NCBI RefSeq assembly: GCF_020740795.1
Contig: NC_067285.1
Span: forward strand, 15,244,001 to 15,308,000
Length of the DNA: 64,000 bases
Source: Apus apus
Lineage: Eukaryota > Chordata > Aves > Apodiformes > Apodidae
Reading direction: 5' to 3'
The position numbers and the translations under genes were made by a program. Position 1 is the stretch's first letter. Every line of letters begins with the position of its first letter. A model generated the notes under the pieces. It was not told the DNA's origin, did no database searches, and saw only the letters and a list, made by a program, of their open reading frames with translations. This document shows positions 49,774 to 63,503 of the stretch, piece after piece.

Positions 49774-52700
49774 AATCGGAACTAATCAAACTCATAATCA
49801 TGAGTTTATACAAAAATACTAAAAACAGTTTAAGACTGTTATATTTTAACATGTGTTTCACTGTTTTGTCTGGTGATCTCAGTACCTGACTCAGTCTTAT
49901 CTCAGCACTTTCAGATTCCACAGTTTCAAACCTCACTTTATTCAGTTCAGGACAAGTCACTACTGTTAAAATGAGAGTTGAGACTCTCACATATTTGCAG
50001 GACACCAGAGACCAAGCTCTGAAACAAAATTACATACAATTACACCACAGTTAAACCACAACTTTCAGCTGTTGCAATGAAATTCTTTGCTGTATGGCTA
50101 TCTCAGCTTTCTTGTATTTCATGTATAGAAGGACATCCACATACTCTGCCATTTGGAAACCAGTAGATGCCCTTTGCTACACGTAGCTGTTTATAACAGC
50201 ACTTTATATGGTCTTGTGACAACCCTGATATTTTGCAAATCAGTAATGACATTATAATTCCATTGCTTTTTACTTAAGATTAATTTACCTGTTGTTGTAT
50301 TTAATTGTATTGAATTATGGAGATTGTTTTTTTCTCTTAAAAACTGGAACAGGTTCTAAACATAGAAGGTACCCAGGATCTGTGTATACAGGGACAACTC
50401 AGCTGGATCTAATAGAATCCCACAGGTACCAGGGCTGTGCTGTGTTCAAGGAAAGCATTTCTTTCATGCTTTGTATTGTCTTTTGCCTTCCTGACAACAA
50501 CTAACATCCAAGTTAATTTTCCAGCTGCTACTTCCATGGTAACATGAAAAGGGTTGTGGATAAATTATAAGACTAATCAGGAAATTCTTCACTCTGTCAA
50601 GTGTTCTAGCTCTTCCTTTCTTGAGAACCCACAGATCAACAAACTGGTGTTAACCCTCAGAATTCCCAATGTCTGATGTCACAAGTTTAGTGTAGGCATT
50701 ACTTCAAATACTGTTGGAAATAGCTTCTGAAGTTGGTTGCAGGCTGCTTATCAGAGATCAGAGGACTCAAGTGGCCTCTAGAAACCTGTTTGCTACTGAC
50801 ACCCCTCCAACCTCTCCCTTGCTAATAGTAAGAATTTTCATGAAAGTTTCTGATTGAGATTTAAAACTTGTCATAGGAGCAAATTAAACTAATAAACTGT
50901 ATAGGTCAGAGAGGGGTAAGAAACCATTGCCCACCCCTCATGCCACAAATTCTTTGAAAATATTGTTATAATATTATTTCAGAAATCTTTCATGGACTGT
51001 TTTTTTCATAGATTATTTAACTCTTACTTTTTTCTTTTCTTTCTCTCCACTTTCTAAAACTATTTTCAGGTGCATTAAGTTCAGCTGAAGAGCTGGGGAA
51101 GAGTTGTTCTCTTTGACTGATAAAGCATTACATCAGATGTCACAGATACATCAATTGGGTACTAGGGTTTGGACAAAGAGATAAATAAGAAAGTACACAA
51201 GTAACATAAACTTAAAAGCCAAGCTTTTGCGTGGGATTTTTTTGAGGCATTCTTTATGGCTTATTGCACTTACTCAATAATTCCATCAATCATATGCTGC
51301 ACCTCTTAAATCCAAAATTCAGGGGGAGGAAATGTTCATTTTGTGTTCATTGTGTTACTTAGGCTGAACTCTGACCTCTCTCAAATCAATTGTTTACAAT
51401 TTCAATCTGAAAAGTATACACCCAAATCAAAAAGTGATTGACAAAAATCTATGCAGAAATGAAATACCTCTGTTAGCAGAGGGCACTGGCAGAGAGGGAT
51501 CCCAAAGACACATTCTTCAATGTTTAAATTAAAGGTAATCTTCTGAAGTTAATGTGTGTTCTCAATCATAATCTGCAACAGAACTGACCCAAACCATCTT
51601 GAATATATGTAGTAAGATGAGGTTAAGAAGGGGAAAACAGTACTAAACAGAAACTTACACTGTTTTTGTGGATATTCCTGATGCTTAAAACACACTAAAA
51701 AAAATTAGAATCTGTCTGGTCGAGAAACACATGGAGAACTTTCAGACATAAATCAACAGTAAAATAAGTAATCACAAAAGACAGGTAGGTTTATCAACTT
51801 GAAAATCCACTCAGGGAGACCTTGTAACACACAAGATGGGGGGGGGAAGCTGTCAACTCTGATGCCATTTGGGTCACTGTGATTATGTGAAGTTGAGAGT
51901 TCAGCATCAAAACATGACTTTTGAATGCTGCAGTGTCATAAACGTCAAACTAATGAAACCATTTAAGCCAGTGAGTGATGTGGGGAGCCAGCCTCCATTG
52001 CAGAAATGAACATTAACCACAGAACACCACCAATCAACCACAGTCTTTTTTCTTCTTTTTTTTTTTCCCAGTCATACACTCTTCTTTTTTTCTCCTACAA
52101 TCATAAGAAAAACTTCTAGCTGCTTCAGTATAAATAAGCAAGGGCTCTTGGTAAGTGAAGCCTCTAAACTAGAAATTTACTGTCTCTACCTGGGCATGAA
52201 TAGAACACAGATTAAACCAAAACAAAACACAAAATACAATAACCTGCTGGATGTAAATAATTTGTTTTGATGTGAATAATTTGTCACATCTACAAATTAT
52301 AATTTTTTTATCTCAGTCATTAATATTTTTATGGGATAATAACGAATTTTAATGAGAACCGTATTTCAAGTAATTAGAAGGTACATGACTTTTGTACTGG
52401 TGGAAATTTGTGAAAAAATATCTACTATATTGTTACACTTCTGCTTTGTTTATTAGATGCCCACTGTTATTCATACAATCAGAAAATACCATATATGTGT
52501 TTTTTAAATTATTTTTTATGATTATTTAAAAATAAGTATACATATATTTATAAATTATGAAACCATTCTATGAAGCTGAAAATGTATCCTTTTTTTGTTT
52601 TTTTCAAAGTGTCTATAAAACTATTAGCAGTAAGGAAGCATAAGTAAAATGATTGATTTTGCCAGTCACTGGGAATGTACCAGACCTTGTGTTATGTAAT

Positions 52701-55237
52701 GTGTAATGCAGGTTATCTGTAAGCTTTGTTAATCATATGCAGCCCACTCACTCAAAAGGAAAAATGATTAATTACTGTCTGTGGAAGCCTGACATTAACC
52801 TCACTAATTCCATGGAAGTGCAGGATATATGGTAATGTTTTTTCCCCCTTTAAACATGTCAGAGACTATAATCTGTAATTCTGCATGATACTTTAATCCA
52901 TGTAAGCAGATATTTACATCCCATGGAGCCCCACTGATTTTAGTGGCTGATGCCTGCATATGTCTAATTGCAGTATCATTTTCTTGCTGTTGATATGATG
53001 ATAAAACTGTGTATATAAAAGAAGGGAAATTTCACCCCAATTTCAGCCAACTAAAATTTGGACCAATAATAAAACCACAAATAGTGAAGGGAAGGCACTT
53101 TTCTTTGGGTTGTTAAATACAAGCAATCAAACTGCTATAGAAGTCATGTTATATAAAATGGATTGAACTCAATATTAATAATTACTTCAGGCTCCAAGCA
53201 ATCTTTGTTCAGGAAGTTATTCCAGAATTTTTCTCTAGTCATGACTAAAGACTGCCCAATAACACTGCAACTAGTTATTCCTATACTAAAAGTGTCTGAT
53301 ACAGTAAAACTCTTCCTTCTCTTCTAGCATTTACCCAGGATGCCTTTATAGAATATAGCAATACTATCCCCACGTTATTATGCACATTCCATTTCTTCCA
53401 TTAAGTACTGTAGGTGACAAGTCACTTGCTGCATGTCTTAAAAAAATTGGTACTTGAAAATAATTATGCTGGTGGTGTCCTGAAGCAACCACCTTATAGT
53501 GCCGAGTTTTCTTATCGTCCTTGTACTTTATATCTTTCTGCTTCTCTGCCTTTAACTTCTTTTGCTTATCTCTTTTCCTCTACCTAAGACTGTTGCACTT
53601 TGATTTAAGATTTCTCTGTGTGTGTTTTGTACAAGGGCTAGCACAAAATGGTTCTGCCTACTCAGCCCTGTGGTGATAGTTATGGTAATAATAACGGCGA
53701 TATGAACATAAGCATTTCTATCCTCTCAAGATAAGCCATAACAGTGTCAACTTTTTTTCTCCTCATCTAATAGCACTGTGGAGTTACCACAAGCAATAGC
53801 TGTGACTCATTACAATTACATGCTCTCCCAACCTCTGTGGTACTTTAACTCACACTTTAAAGGACACTTCATTTTCCATAGTCTCTAGATAACTAATCCA
53901 TTCCAGTCTCTGTCTGTAATCAGAACATACTGCAAAAAATAACTGCATTCTGAAAGACAAGTACCTCCTTTTTTTTTACCAAATTAAAATAAACGTGTTT
54001 TCACTGGCATGTGTTGTAGGGTCATTTCTTAATGTGAACAAATCCAGTCTCATCGCAAGGACTGGAAAAAATTCCTTTCTTTACTTTTCTGAAATATACA
54101 TATGCTCTGAGATAATTTGTTTCCTCTTGTAAATAAAAGGGAGCTGTCTCCAGACCTACACATGTAAGTATTAGGTTTATCTTATCACCGTGGCCATTTT
54201 TAGATTGATGGTGAAAGGTGTTGCCTCCGGTGATCACTCATGCAGTAGAATGCACATTATATTGCCAGCTGACATTTAACAGCATCTAATATGCATTCAG
54301 CCACTACTGGAAATTTTTTATGTAACACTTTCTAGATCTGCTTTAATGCACAGATTGCAGAAGAGATATGCAGTGTGCTGAACAGTAATCTTCATGGCAG
54401 TTACATTCATTTTGGAGAGAAAACAGTGACATTTGCTTACATTTCTTGAGCAGAAGAAACGATCACAGCTAAGATAATGGCTGAACCTACAATGCTGTCT
54501 TTTCAATTGTCCTTAAGCTTGAATTGTAGAGACCTAAACGAAATGGATGATACTAAAACTGGAATTCCATACAGCTTTAGTCACCAATGCTGGGAATCAC
54601 AGTTGCCATCTAAACTTATTTCAAGTTTAATGGTCTAGAAATGCTTGACTATCTGATTCACATGAAGAAATAGTACCAAAATAAAAATGAAGAAGAATCC
54701 CAGTGGAAAAAGCTTGAGAAGATATTTATTTGTAATAAACTGAATACCCCTTTCTTAAGCAAATAGACCAATGTAATTAATAGATTCACCTGAGGTTCAG
54801 CACGGTTGGATTTTGAGCTATTCGAAGCACTCCAGGGGATTTAGATGAATATTGGTTATTGAAATTAAATCCCTGAGACTGCTTTGAAAACTCTCAGCCT
54901 TGAATTCCTTCAGCCAATATGGGAGGCTGGCTGGTTTCAATTACAAGAGGGCTCATGCACAAAGTGATGCAGGTGAAAGGAAGACTGCAGACACCAAATC
55001 ATCATTAATGATGTTCATGAGCTAAGAGCAACTGGACCCAATTAAATATGTTACAGTAGTGACAGAAAGTAGCAGCATTTTAAAGTTATTTAAACAAAGG
55101 ACAAGATAACTTTAAAAAGAATAAACATAGTCTGCAGGTGAATAAGGAGAAGAAATGAATGCATAAGGTTCTTATTATAAAGTATAAGACCACATGTGAT
55201 GCTAAGTTATCACACAATCACAATACTGCACCCTTGC

Positions 55238-55254
55238 AAAAAAAAAAAAAAAAA
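55238..55254 (+). repeat. Poly(A) run, 17 bases
   Basis: A17 in intergenic DNA. The preceding several hundred bases show no coding remnant that would mark a processed pseudogene. Confidence 0.85.
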
Positions 55255-58200
55255 GGTTTAAAAGAATGATCTCTAGATATTCTCTAAAGCCTAGTGCTTC
55301 TCTGCTGTAAACAATGACATTTTATTAAACTTCCTATATTACTGCATGAGCCTGCTACAGTTGTCTGCCATAGAAAAGAACTGTAAAGTACTTCTAGGAA
55401 ATTAATCTCAGGTGTATTAGGCTGCAGACTGTTTTAGGGGCAGGGAAAGCACCTTTTATTAGGAAAGGATCAGGCTGAATCAAGCCCTTGGGTTGCTGAG
55501 AATGTGCTCTACAATGGTGACAGAGTTACACAGCTCAAACTGTGAGTTTATTTCCTATTTTCCCTCTTTAGCCTGTTCTACTTATTCTATTTTCTGATAG
55601 TCTGCATACTAATTCCATTAGTAGAAGAAAATGAATAATGAAAAAATCTCATTTTTATAGAGTTTTCTAAGGGAACAGTAGATTAACCTTTCTGAATATT
55701 CTTCGAGGAAAACAGTAGAACAACATACAGGAAACAGTAGCAAACCAGAATACTTTCTTGAGTAAAACATTTCCTCTGCTGTCTATCATTTTGCTTCCTA
55801 TTGTTTTAGCTTGATGTTACTAACTTCCTGTTATCTTATATGAGCATGCTTATCCTAAATTTGATCATAAGTATATAGAAGCAGGGAAGTGCACTTAGTG
55901 GTGTACTTACAATCTGAGAGTATGAGCTCTGAGATCTGCATGTCTCATACTTGATTCATCTCTTTTATTTTTCACAGGATGTAAGTTACATGTAGGTTCT
56001 GATATCATAATGGTCAATTAAACACTGTATTTGATTATTTGGTGATGGGAGGAGGTTTGACTGAAATTCTAAGAGTGGAAAAAAACACACCTCTGTGAAA
56101 CGTTTTATAACTATCCGTGAATGTTAAATAAGGCAACTCCTTCTGCCTCTGTTTTTGGAGGGGTATTTTTTTGTTTATATTTTCCATAATTAGGGAAATT
56201 TTGGCTCCTCTAGAAACCTTTTTCAGAAATATCTGTGTTAGAGATTTGAGAGAAGGGAGATGCCATATTTTGGAACTTAAAATGCTGAATGTGGTGAGGC
56301 TCACATAAACTTGCTCTAAATTCAAACCTTGTTAATTTTATTATTTTTTTTAAACTTGGAAGGGAATGGGGCCAGCAAAAACAAACAAGAATTTGCCCTT
56401 CCATTAACTGTGGCATTTCTGAAGCATTTAAGAGTACTAGTATAATGCTGTGACTATTATGAAGGCTTCTGAAGAGAGGTCTACAAACAATGATGAGGAA
56501 GAGTGATACAGAAAGCTCAGGTGAGGAGTAGTGAGTCAGGACCAGCCTTTCCTCCAAACTAGCACTTCAGGGACAAATTGGTGACTGTCTTCTCTCCAGG
56601 GACCTGTTTAGCCAGTAAAGGAGACTTACATTATTTTTTACCTTACTAAAATAAGTTCTTATAACTAGTGCTGATCAGACTGATGGCCATTCTTTGACCA
56701 GATCAAAGAGAGAGCTTCTTGGAGGAATTTCTTGGCCAGCTGAATAGCAGGGAGAAGAATTAAAAAGCTGACTCTGTGATCAGCAGCAGGCTTGCCCCCC
56801 TCAACCAGAGCTTCCCTCCTTTGGGCGCAGAGGACTGCCCTGCCATCTGTCTTTAATTAAGGTACTTCCATTTTTTTTTCTCCTTAAACTAGCTTAACCA
56901 AATCTTCCTGTCACAGGATGTCTGTCCCACTCTGTCCCGTTTGTATTCCCACAATGCAGGGTGCAATGGCTCCCAATATAGTGATGTCTTATTCCAGTAT
57001 GAGGGCTCAGAGCCCACTGAACCAACACAGATGTTGGATAAATAGCAGCAATTTAGCAGTTTAATCTTTGAAGTCTTTAAAAAAGTGACAGGCAGAAAAT
57101 ATTTTCAAACATGTTAAGGTCTTTGGCAAAAAACCAAACCAAAACATAAAAAAAAAGAAGATTTTTTTCTGGTGATCTCAATTCCTTCTTTTGTCATCAA
57201 AGTACATACCCTGACAGTCCAGGTAGCAATACGTGCTTCTAATTTATCTATTTCCTGATTCTGTTTCTTATCCTATGCTTCTTCTTGCAGACCTTTCTAG
57301 ATCTTTTCTCTTGGACTTTCTCTGACTCTGCTACAGACCAGTTTGGGTCTTGCTACTGAGATCCTTCCAGGTATAGAGAAGATGCTGACTTGTACTCTGA
57401 GAAGCAGTGGTAGAAAGCAAGAAGTATTTTTATGTCCGTGTCATCTGCAAAATTTGTAGAGAGTAAATTTCTAGACTAAAACCTAATAAGCTAGTAACAC
57501 TCCTGTCTTCCTGACTACTTTCTTCTCTGTCTTCTCCCAAGGCAAAGGCAGACAATACTAAAGGTAGGTCAGTGAGGCACCCTCACTTTTCCGATATGTC
57601 TGCTGATATTCTAATACCAAATGCAAAAATCCCTGGAATTGTTTTATGTTGGCAGTAGCACAAACCTTTGCTCTCCATCTTCAAACTGACTGGTTTATTT
57701 AACAATCTTTTATGATTCTCATTGCCTTTGGGAGTCTATATTTGCTTAGGCTTTGGTTAAAGGACTTAATCTATCAGTATCTCCTGAGATACTACTTCAT
57801 TCTGAATAAAGACACATTAACCATCTTTTTGAGCTGTAGGCGGCCTACAGCTTATCTGAATTAACTTTTTGTCTTTGGTATCTCATAAATGATGTTATGC
57901 ATATCAAGTTAAAATAAAACCTTCAAAGTAAAAGAGTAAATGGCTATTCCTCACTTACTTTTCTGAACATGATGTACTATGAACAAAATAAATTGTCTTG
58001 CACAATGTAACTTCTGGAGTGCACATCAGCTGCTTCTCAGTTTAGTTTTGTTTTCAATACTAAATCTGATTTCCTTCCTCTCCCCCACCCACCCATTCAC
58101 ATTCCTTTCTACTTCAGTTCTGGAATGTGTGGTCTGTGGCCAGCTGACAACTTAAAAAAAAATAATAAAATTTGAGGATATTTAAACAAGGCCTTTTAAA

Positions 58201-61200
58201 AATCTATGGGTTGTGAGCAGGGAGAGCTGCTGGAATGTGCAGACAGTGGCTTGAATGTTTGTTTGATTCCCACCCTGCATTTCCCACCTATGTCTTAGTT
58301 ATGAAACTGGCTATTGTTGACATTTCTAAGTGCTTTAACAACTCCAGCTGATCTGTATTCCTGCCAATGAATGCCAGGAGATACATGCATGTTCTAGGAC
58401 ACAGATGGCTTCAATAACCTGATTGCTTAATTTCAGTCTATACTACATTTTCAGATGTTTTACACCTGCATCTTTAAGTTTTATTCTTCTACTGACTGAC
58501 TAGAGCAAACCAAATAAAGCACTATTGCCTTATTCTGAAATCACTTGGTACACTTTAAAATCAGTTTGGTAGTTTTCAGGAAGGTAAAGGGCAGCAGTTT
58601 AAACAGTTCTGCCCCTACAGGTGGTGGATACTGGGTTGGTACAAATAAATCTGTCAATCTGTCATCTTCTACAGATAGAGAGCAATGGGTTCAAAAAAAC
58701 CAAACCAAATCCAAACACCCCCAAGCCCTCATGCACTACCCTCAATCATGTAGGAAGACCCATTGACAAATATTGATCTGACCTATCTTAACTCTGCTGG
58801 AGACTTTTATCTTGGCATCAGAAAAACCCTAAGCTTCCCAAAACTGCTGCCAGAAGTCTTGATCTTGCTTCTGCTGAGATCAGTGAGAACTTTGACACTC
58901 AAACTGGAAGAAGGATTAGCATTAAGTGAAATATGCAATAGAAATAATAACTCTTTGATATCTTTTGCTACTAAATTGTAAAACACTTAATAAAGACAAT
59001 GTTCTGTAGAGGAAATAAATAATAGATATGGAAGGCTATGTGTAAGCCAGGGATAGACTGCAGCTCTTTTGAGTCCTGCTGTGGTGCTTTGATATATTCA
59101 ACTGTAAAACATATGAATGTGTGTCCTTCAATGTAATTTTCTGCAAAGAATAACCAAGTAAAGCAATTTTGTCTTTCATCCTACATTTTTTTAACAAGCA
59201 CTGTAACCTATTTCAAGAAGGGTTTAGTGTGGAAGTTCAGACATCTAAATTAGTCAGTTATTTCTTGGTGAAGTATTTTCAACATAATGTCCTAGAGCAG
59301 CATATCACATCTCTGAAGCTAGTGCATTTAGAGAGTTTTAGAAACCTGGGATTATTTTGTGTTATTGTTAGTAGTTCAGAATTGAAAATGGATGGTGATC
59401 TGACCCAATTGCACTGTGGGTTATACAGAAAACGGGATGCATTGAAGAAGACAGTTGTCTGACCATTCTGAGTTTTCCAGTTCTTCTACAGCTTAGTGAA
59501 CTCCAGCTGATTGCAAGTCCTAAATTTCTTTTTGTATAAAATTAATTTTCTTACACCAGGAGTTAACTACATTTAGGTGGTACCACAAAGCTTTCCATTT
59601 TTACATCCTGCACAAATTCAAGAAAGCCTAATGCATGTACATATGATAGGAAAGGGTGATGTCAATAGAAATTACAATGGCTAGATTTTGACCTTGTTGC
59701 TCTTTTGGAAGAATCTTAATTTGAGTTTCTTTGAAATGTTGCTCTATTAAAAAAGTAAACTAAAAATTGGATCCTCTCAAAGAACTGCTTTTAATAGAAT
59801 CTGCTGTAAGATAATGAAGTAGTGGACTTGTGAAGCTACTTACTGGTAATGTTAGTAAATAAAGGGAACAGGGGCAGTGGGAATCTGCCTTATCTGACCT
59901 GGTACAGTGTAGAAGTAGTCTCTGGACGTTAGTATGGGAGATCATGTGTGTCACAGTTACAGTGTGTTTATGATTTCTATGTTTAAATATTCACTAATCC
60001 TGTTTTATTATAAACACCCCATGTATTATAAATGTCTTCCTTCATCAGACCAACTTAGATACTCATAAGTCATTCATTTTGGTGAGAAGGAGCAAATAAG
60101 TAAAAAGACATGCAATGGACAAGCTTTTTTGCTGATTTACTTCCAGACACGGAACATATATTTTCACCCCCACTGAGGCCTCTGTGAGCATTCCCTTCCA
60201 TTTGCTTCTCTGTCTTTCATGGTGCAGACTTTTTTCTAATCTTCTCTAAGAGAAATATCTGGTAACCAGCAGAACACCAAGCTGCCTTCGGACATCAGAC
60301 AGAGAGGAACTTAAAGTTGCTGACTGAATCTTAAATGTTGTCTGGGCTTCTCTGAGTTAGTTCCTGGGTAATTCTGTGAAGAAATTCTTACAAACAGAAG
60401 CATCAGATGTCTCCAACTTCTATAACCAGCCTGAAGAATTCTGGTACTAGACAGCAAAGCCTCTGCTACACTGATGACAATTGTGAGTGTATTTGGTGCA
60501 CATTTATTGTACACACAGGCTATATTTTAAAATAGCATAAAAAAAATTTTGTTCAACTTATGTGAAATAAGGTGAAAACTGATTGATTGCTTGTGCTATA
60601 TCGACTAAATGGAAAAAGCCTGTAGTTTTTCTATGCACCCTTTCCTCCAAATGATCACAGAAAACATAAGAAGGACAAGTAATGCTTAATCAGCATTCTC
60701 AAAGGTTTTATTCTTGCTGCTGTAACTACTTTAGGAGCATTCAGGAAATTTATTCAGTTTTGAAGTGTATACCTCAGTTTTATTTCATTGACTTCTAAAT
60801 TGAGTGCTGGATTAATTTTAAACTCTGCTCTTTAATCTTTTCCTAACTGATGTGGGGAAATACACCTATGACCTTCCGCAAAAATGAATTCAGTTTTGAA
60901 CATCTCTTGTTTCAATTCATGTTCAGTATAACCAGGAAATATTGAAATGTTTGGGAGTAAGGATGGTAGCGTGACTGAAACTGTTAGTGATGGAGCTACC
61001 CAGACAAAAGTTTTAATTTGGAGAACATTGCATTGATAGCTCTCCAGTTCTTCAGGAAGAATTGTGCAAGAGGATAAATAATACGTTGAAGTTGTACCTT
61101 TAAAAGTCATAGACAACTATTTTTATTTTTTTTTCACTATGAAAATAAAGACAAAATTGGCTTCAAAACACATTCTTAATGCTTAAACTATTCTCTGGAA

Positions 61201-61895
61201 CATACAAGTATTTAGACTGAGGGGGGAAATGGAGAGTAGATGAAGAGATTATTTTTAAAAGTATCATTTTTTTAAGGTCGACTGTTATTGTAACACAGCT
61301 TAGCTGTAAAACCATCTGAAGTGTTGTCACCTACGACAATATTTGAACTTATTCATGATCAGTATTCACAGCCAACCATTAGTTTACTTAGGTATCCAAT
61401 AATTTTAAATGTCAAACAAATTGGTTCTTTATCTAGCGTGGACTGATAAGAAAATGTTTACTTACTCTATTCAAAACAGGTTGGATCACTTGGCTTATTT
61501 TAGAGCATACTTCACTGTACCATACTGAAAGGCTGGCCAGGAGAATGAACCCTTTGGATGAACTTAGGTCCAAATACTGATGGCAGCAACATGCCTTCAA
61601 ATACCTGTTTGAAATGTGAAACCCCTCCACAGAGAAGGAACTGAAGACTGCAGTAAAGCTGTAAAACTGTGACTGAATCTCATTCCAGGAATTTTAACTG
61701 AGATGAGCTGATCTGACGCTCTTGGAGTGGCTGGGCACTTGCCTCTAAAATGGAAAATACAAGAAAGCTGTCATCTGTCATGTTTCTGTATTATGGCCTT
61801 TTCATAATCTAAAGCTTCAAGATGAGTCCTCATCTAAGCAAAAAGCTGTTTATTTAGCTGGCACCTGATTTCCTAAAAATGATAATTCTGATAAT

Positions 61896-62019
61896 TTTTT
61901 GTGTGGGTGAGGTTTCTTTTGCTTGTTTGTGTTGTGTTTGTTTTGGTTTGTGTTTTGGGGTAAGGGTTTGTTTGTGGTTTGGTTGTGGGTTTTATGGGGT
62001 TTTTTTGTTTTTAAAAAAA
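61896..62019 (+). repeat. T/G-rich tract with four G runs
   Basis: This is a long G/T stretch containing GGGG at 61957-61960, GGG at 61964-61966, GGG at 61987-61989 and GGGG at 61996-61999, with extra GG pairs between. Four runs are present on one strand, but one loop is about 20 nt, so it falls outside the strict quadruplex rule. Confidence 0.85.
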
Positions 62020-63474
62020 CACAAGTTCACACAACTCATACTAAGACTTGTCTTCTTACTGTGTGTGAACTGAGTTCACCCACATCCAGGGTTGTTTATA
62101 TTGTAGTATCATTTGGAATGACACCATGAAACTGTTTCTGAAAACTGTCTGACAGCACTTGTATGACCTATGCTGAAAAACAAGCAAGTGGGGGATCCTT
62201 CTAATGAGCCTTAATACAGATACTCATCTTCAGCAAAAGATAGCTAAGAGGTTTCTTTCCTGTAATGGGACAAAACACTGAATGCTACTACTATTTTGTT
62301 TTACCTAAAGTGGAGTAAAGGATTAGATCAATTTGGCAGTCATGCTAAGGATTTTCTGTGTGTTGTGGTAACAACTTAAAAAAATTCAGGCTCTAAAATA
62401 TCATTAAAATTGGGATTAATCAGGATTAACACACATTGGGGGGTGGGGAATGCATTATTAAATCTACTTGTCACCTTCACAGGTTTCAAGGCTGTGTTTC
62501 ACATGAAAATGAATACCTTACTGATTCCTGTAAGTTTCAATAAATATATTATTATTGATCCAAGACAGACATCCTCTTTGCAAGAACAGTATTTAAAACA
62601 AGTTTATGTTTACCAAAGCAGTACATCCTTGGGTTATTTTGGGTTTGTTTTTAATTTGCTTGTCCCCTGACCCTCTAGCTTATTTCCTCTGGCAATAGCT
62701 ATTCCTAGCCTAGAAATGTGCTCTGAACACAGAGGAACTCTGCTGTTAACCATGATTTCAGAAGTGTAAATCTATGATAATAAATATCCTAAAGACAAGG
62801 AGGACTAGATGTTAAGCTTTTTTTCTCATGGCCAGTAGTAATAGCGGTTTGATATAATATATACAAACTAGAAGAATATTTTTTTGTAAATGTTCTTTTT
62901 TGCTTTTCCTGTTTCCTAGTGACACAGTTGGAAGCAGGAAACTCTGAGTTTTGAGCTGCAGTAGTCCAAAGGATATCCTTGTCTCTCTCCACCTCTATAA
63001 ATAAAGTGGGAGAACTTTTACCCTGCTTCTAAAAATCAGTATGTGTAACTTCTAGGTTGATTATAAGAAGACTCAGAGCTGTTCATTACTATTTGATTTG
63101 TTTGTAATGAATGAGAATTGAAGTATTATACACCCAGTGTTACTTTGTGAGGTTTCTTACAAATATTAGATTCTACTCCAACCCCACACACAGAGTGTGG
63201 GCATCTATTTATTTCTACCTGTAAGGGAAGTATCACAGAAAGATCAGATTTTGGTTATAAAGTGAAAACTTATTTTATTTTATAGTTTTACAACTCTGGG
63301 CCCTCTTTCTTTCCTCTTCCACTTGGCAAATTTTTCAGAACATATAATATCTTAATGTAATCCAATATTTGTATCAATAAGATGAACTGAAATAGCATTT
63401 GCCCACCTTGTTCAGCAAAGAACAAGGAAATGCCTTTGTAATAGTCTAATCTTGATTTGAGCTTTCAGGGTTGC

Positions 63475-63503
63475 TTTTTTTTTGGTTTGTTTGGGTTTTT
63501 TTT
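63475..63503 (+). repeat. Short T/G-rich tract
   Basis: T9, then GGTTTGTTTGGG, then T8. This is the fourth tract of this style on the plus strand of the intergenic region. Confidence 0.8.

Noticed and set aside
57180..57840. Possible ancient LINE with 'gtgtcatctgcaaaatttgt'
   Set aside because: Only this short phrase resembles CR1. The flanks do not follow CR1 order, so it is not annotated.
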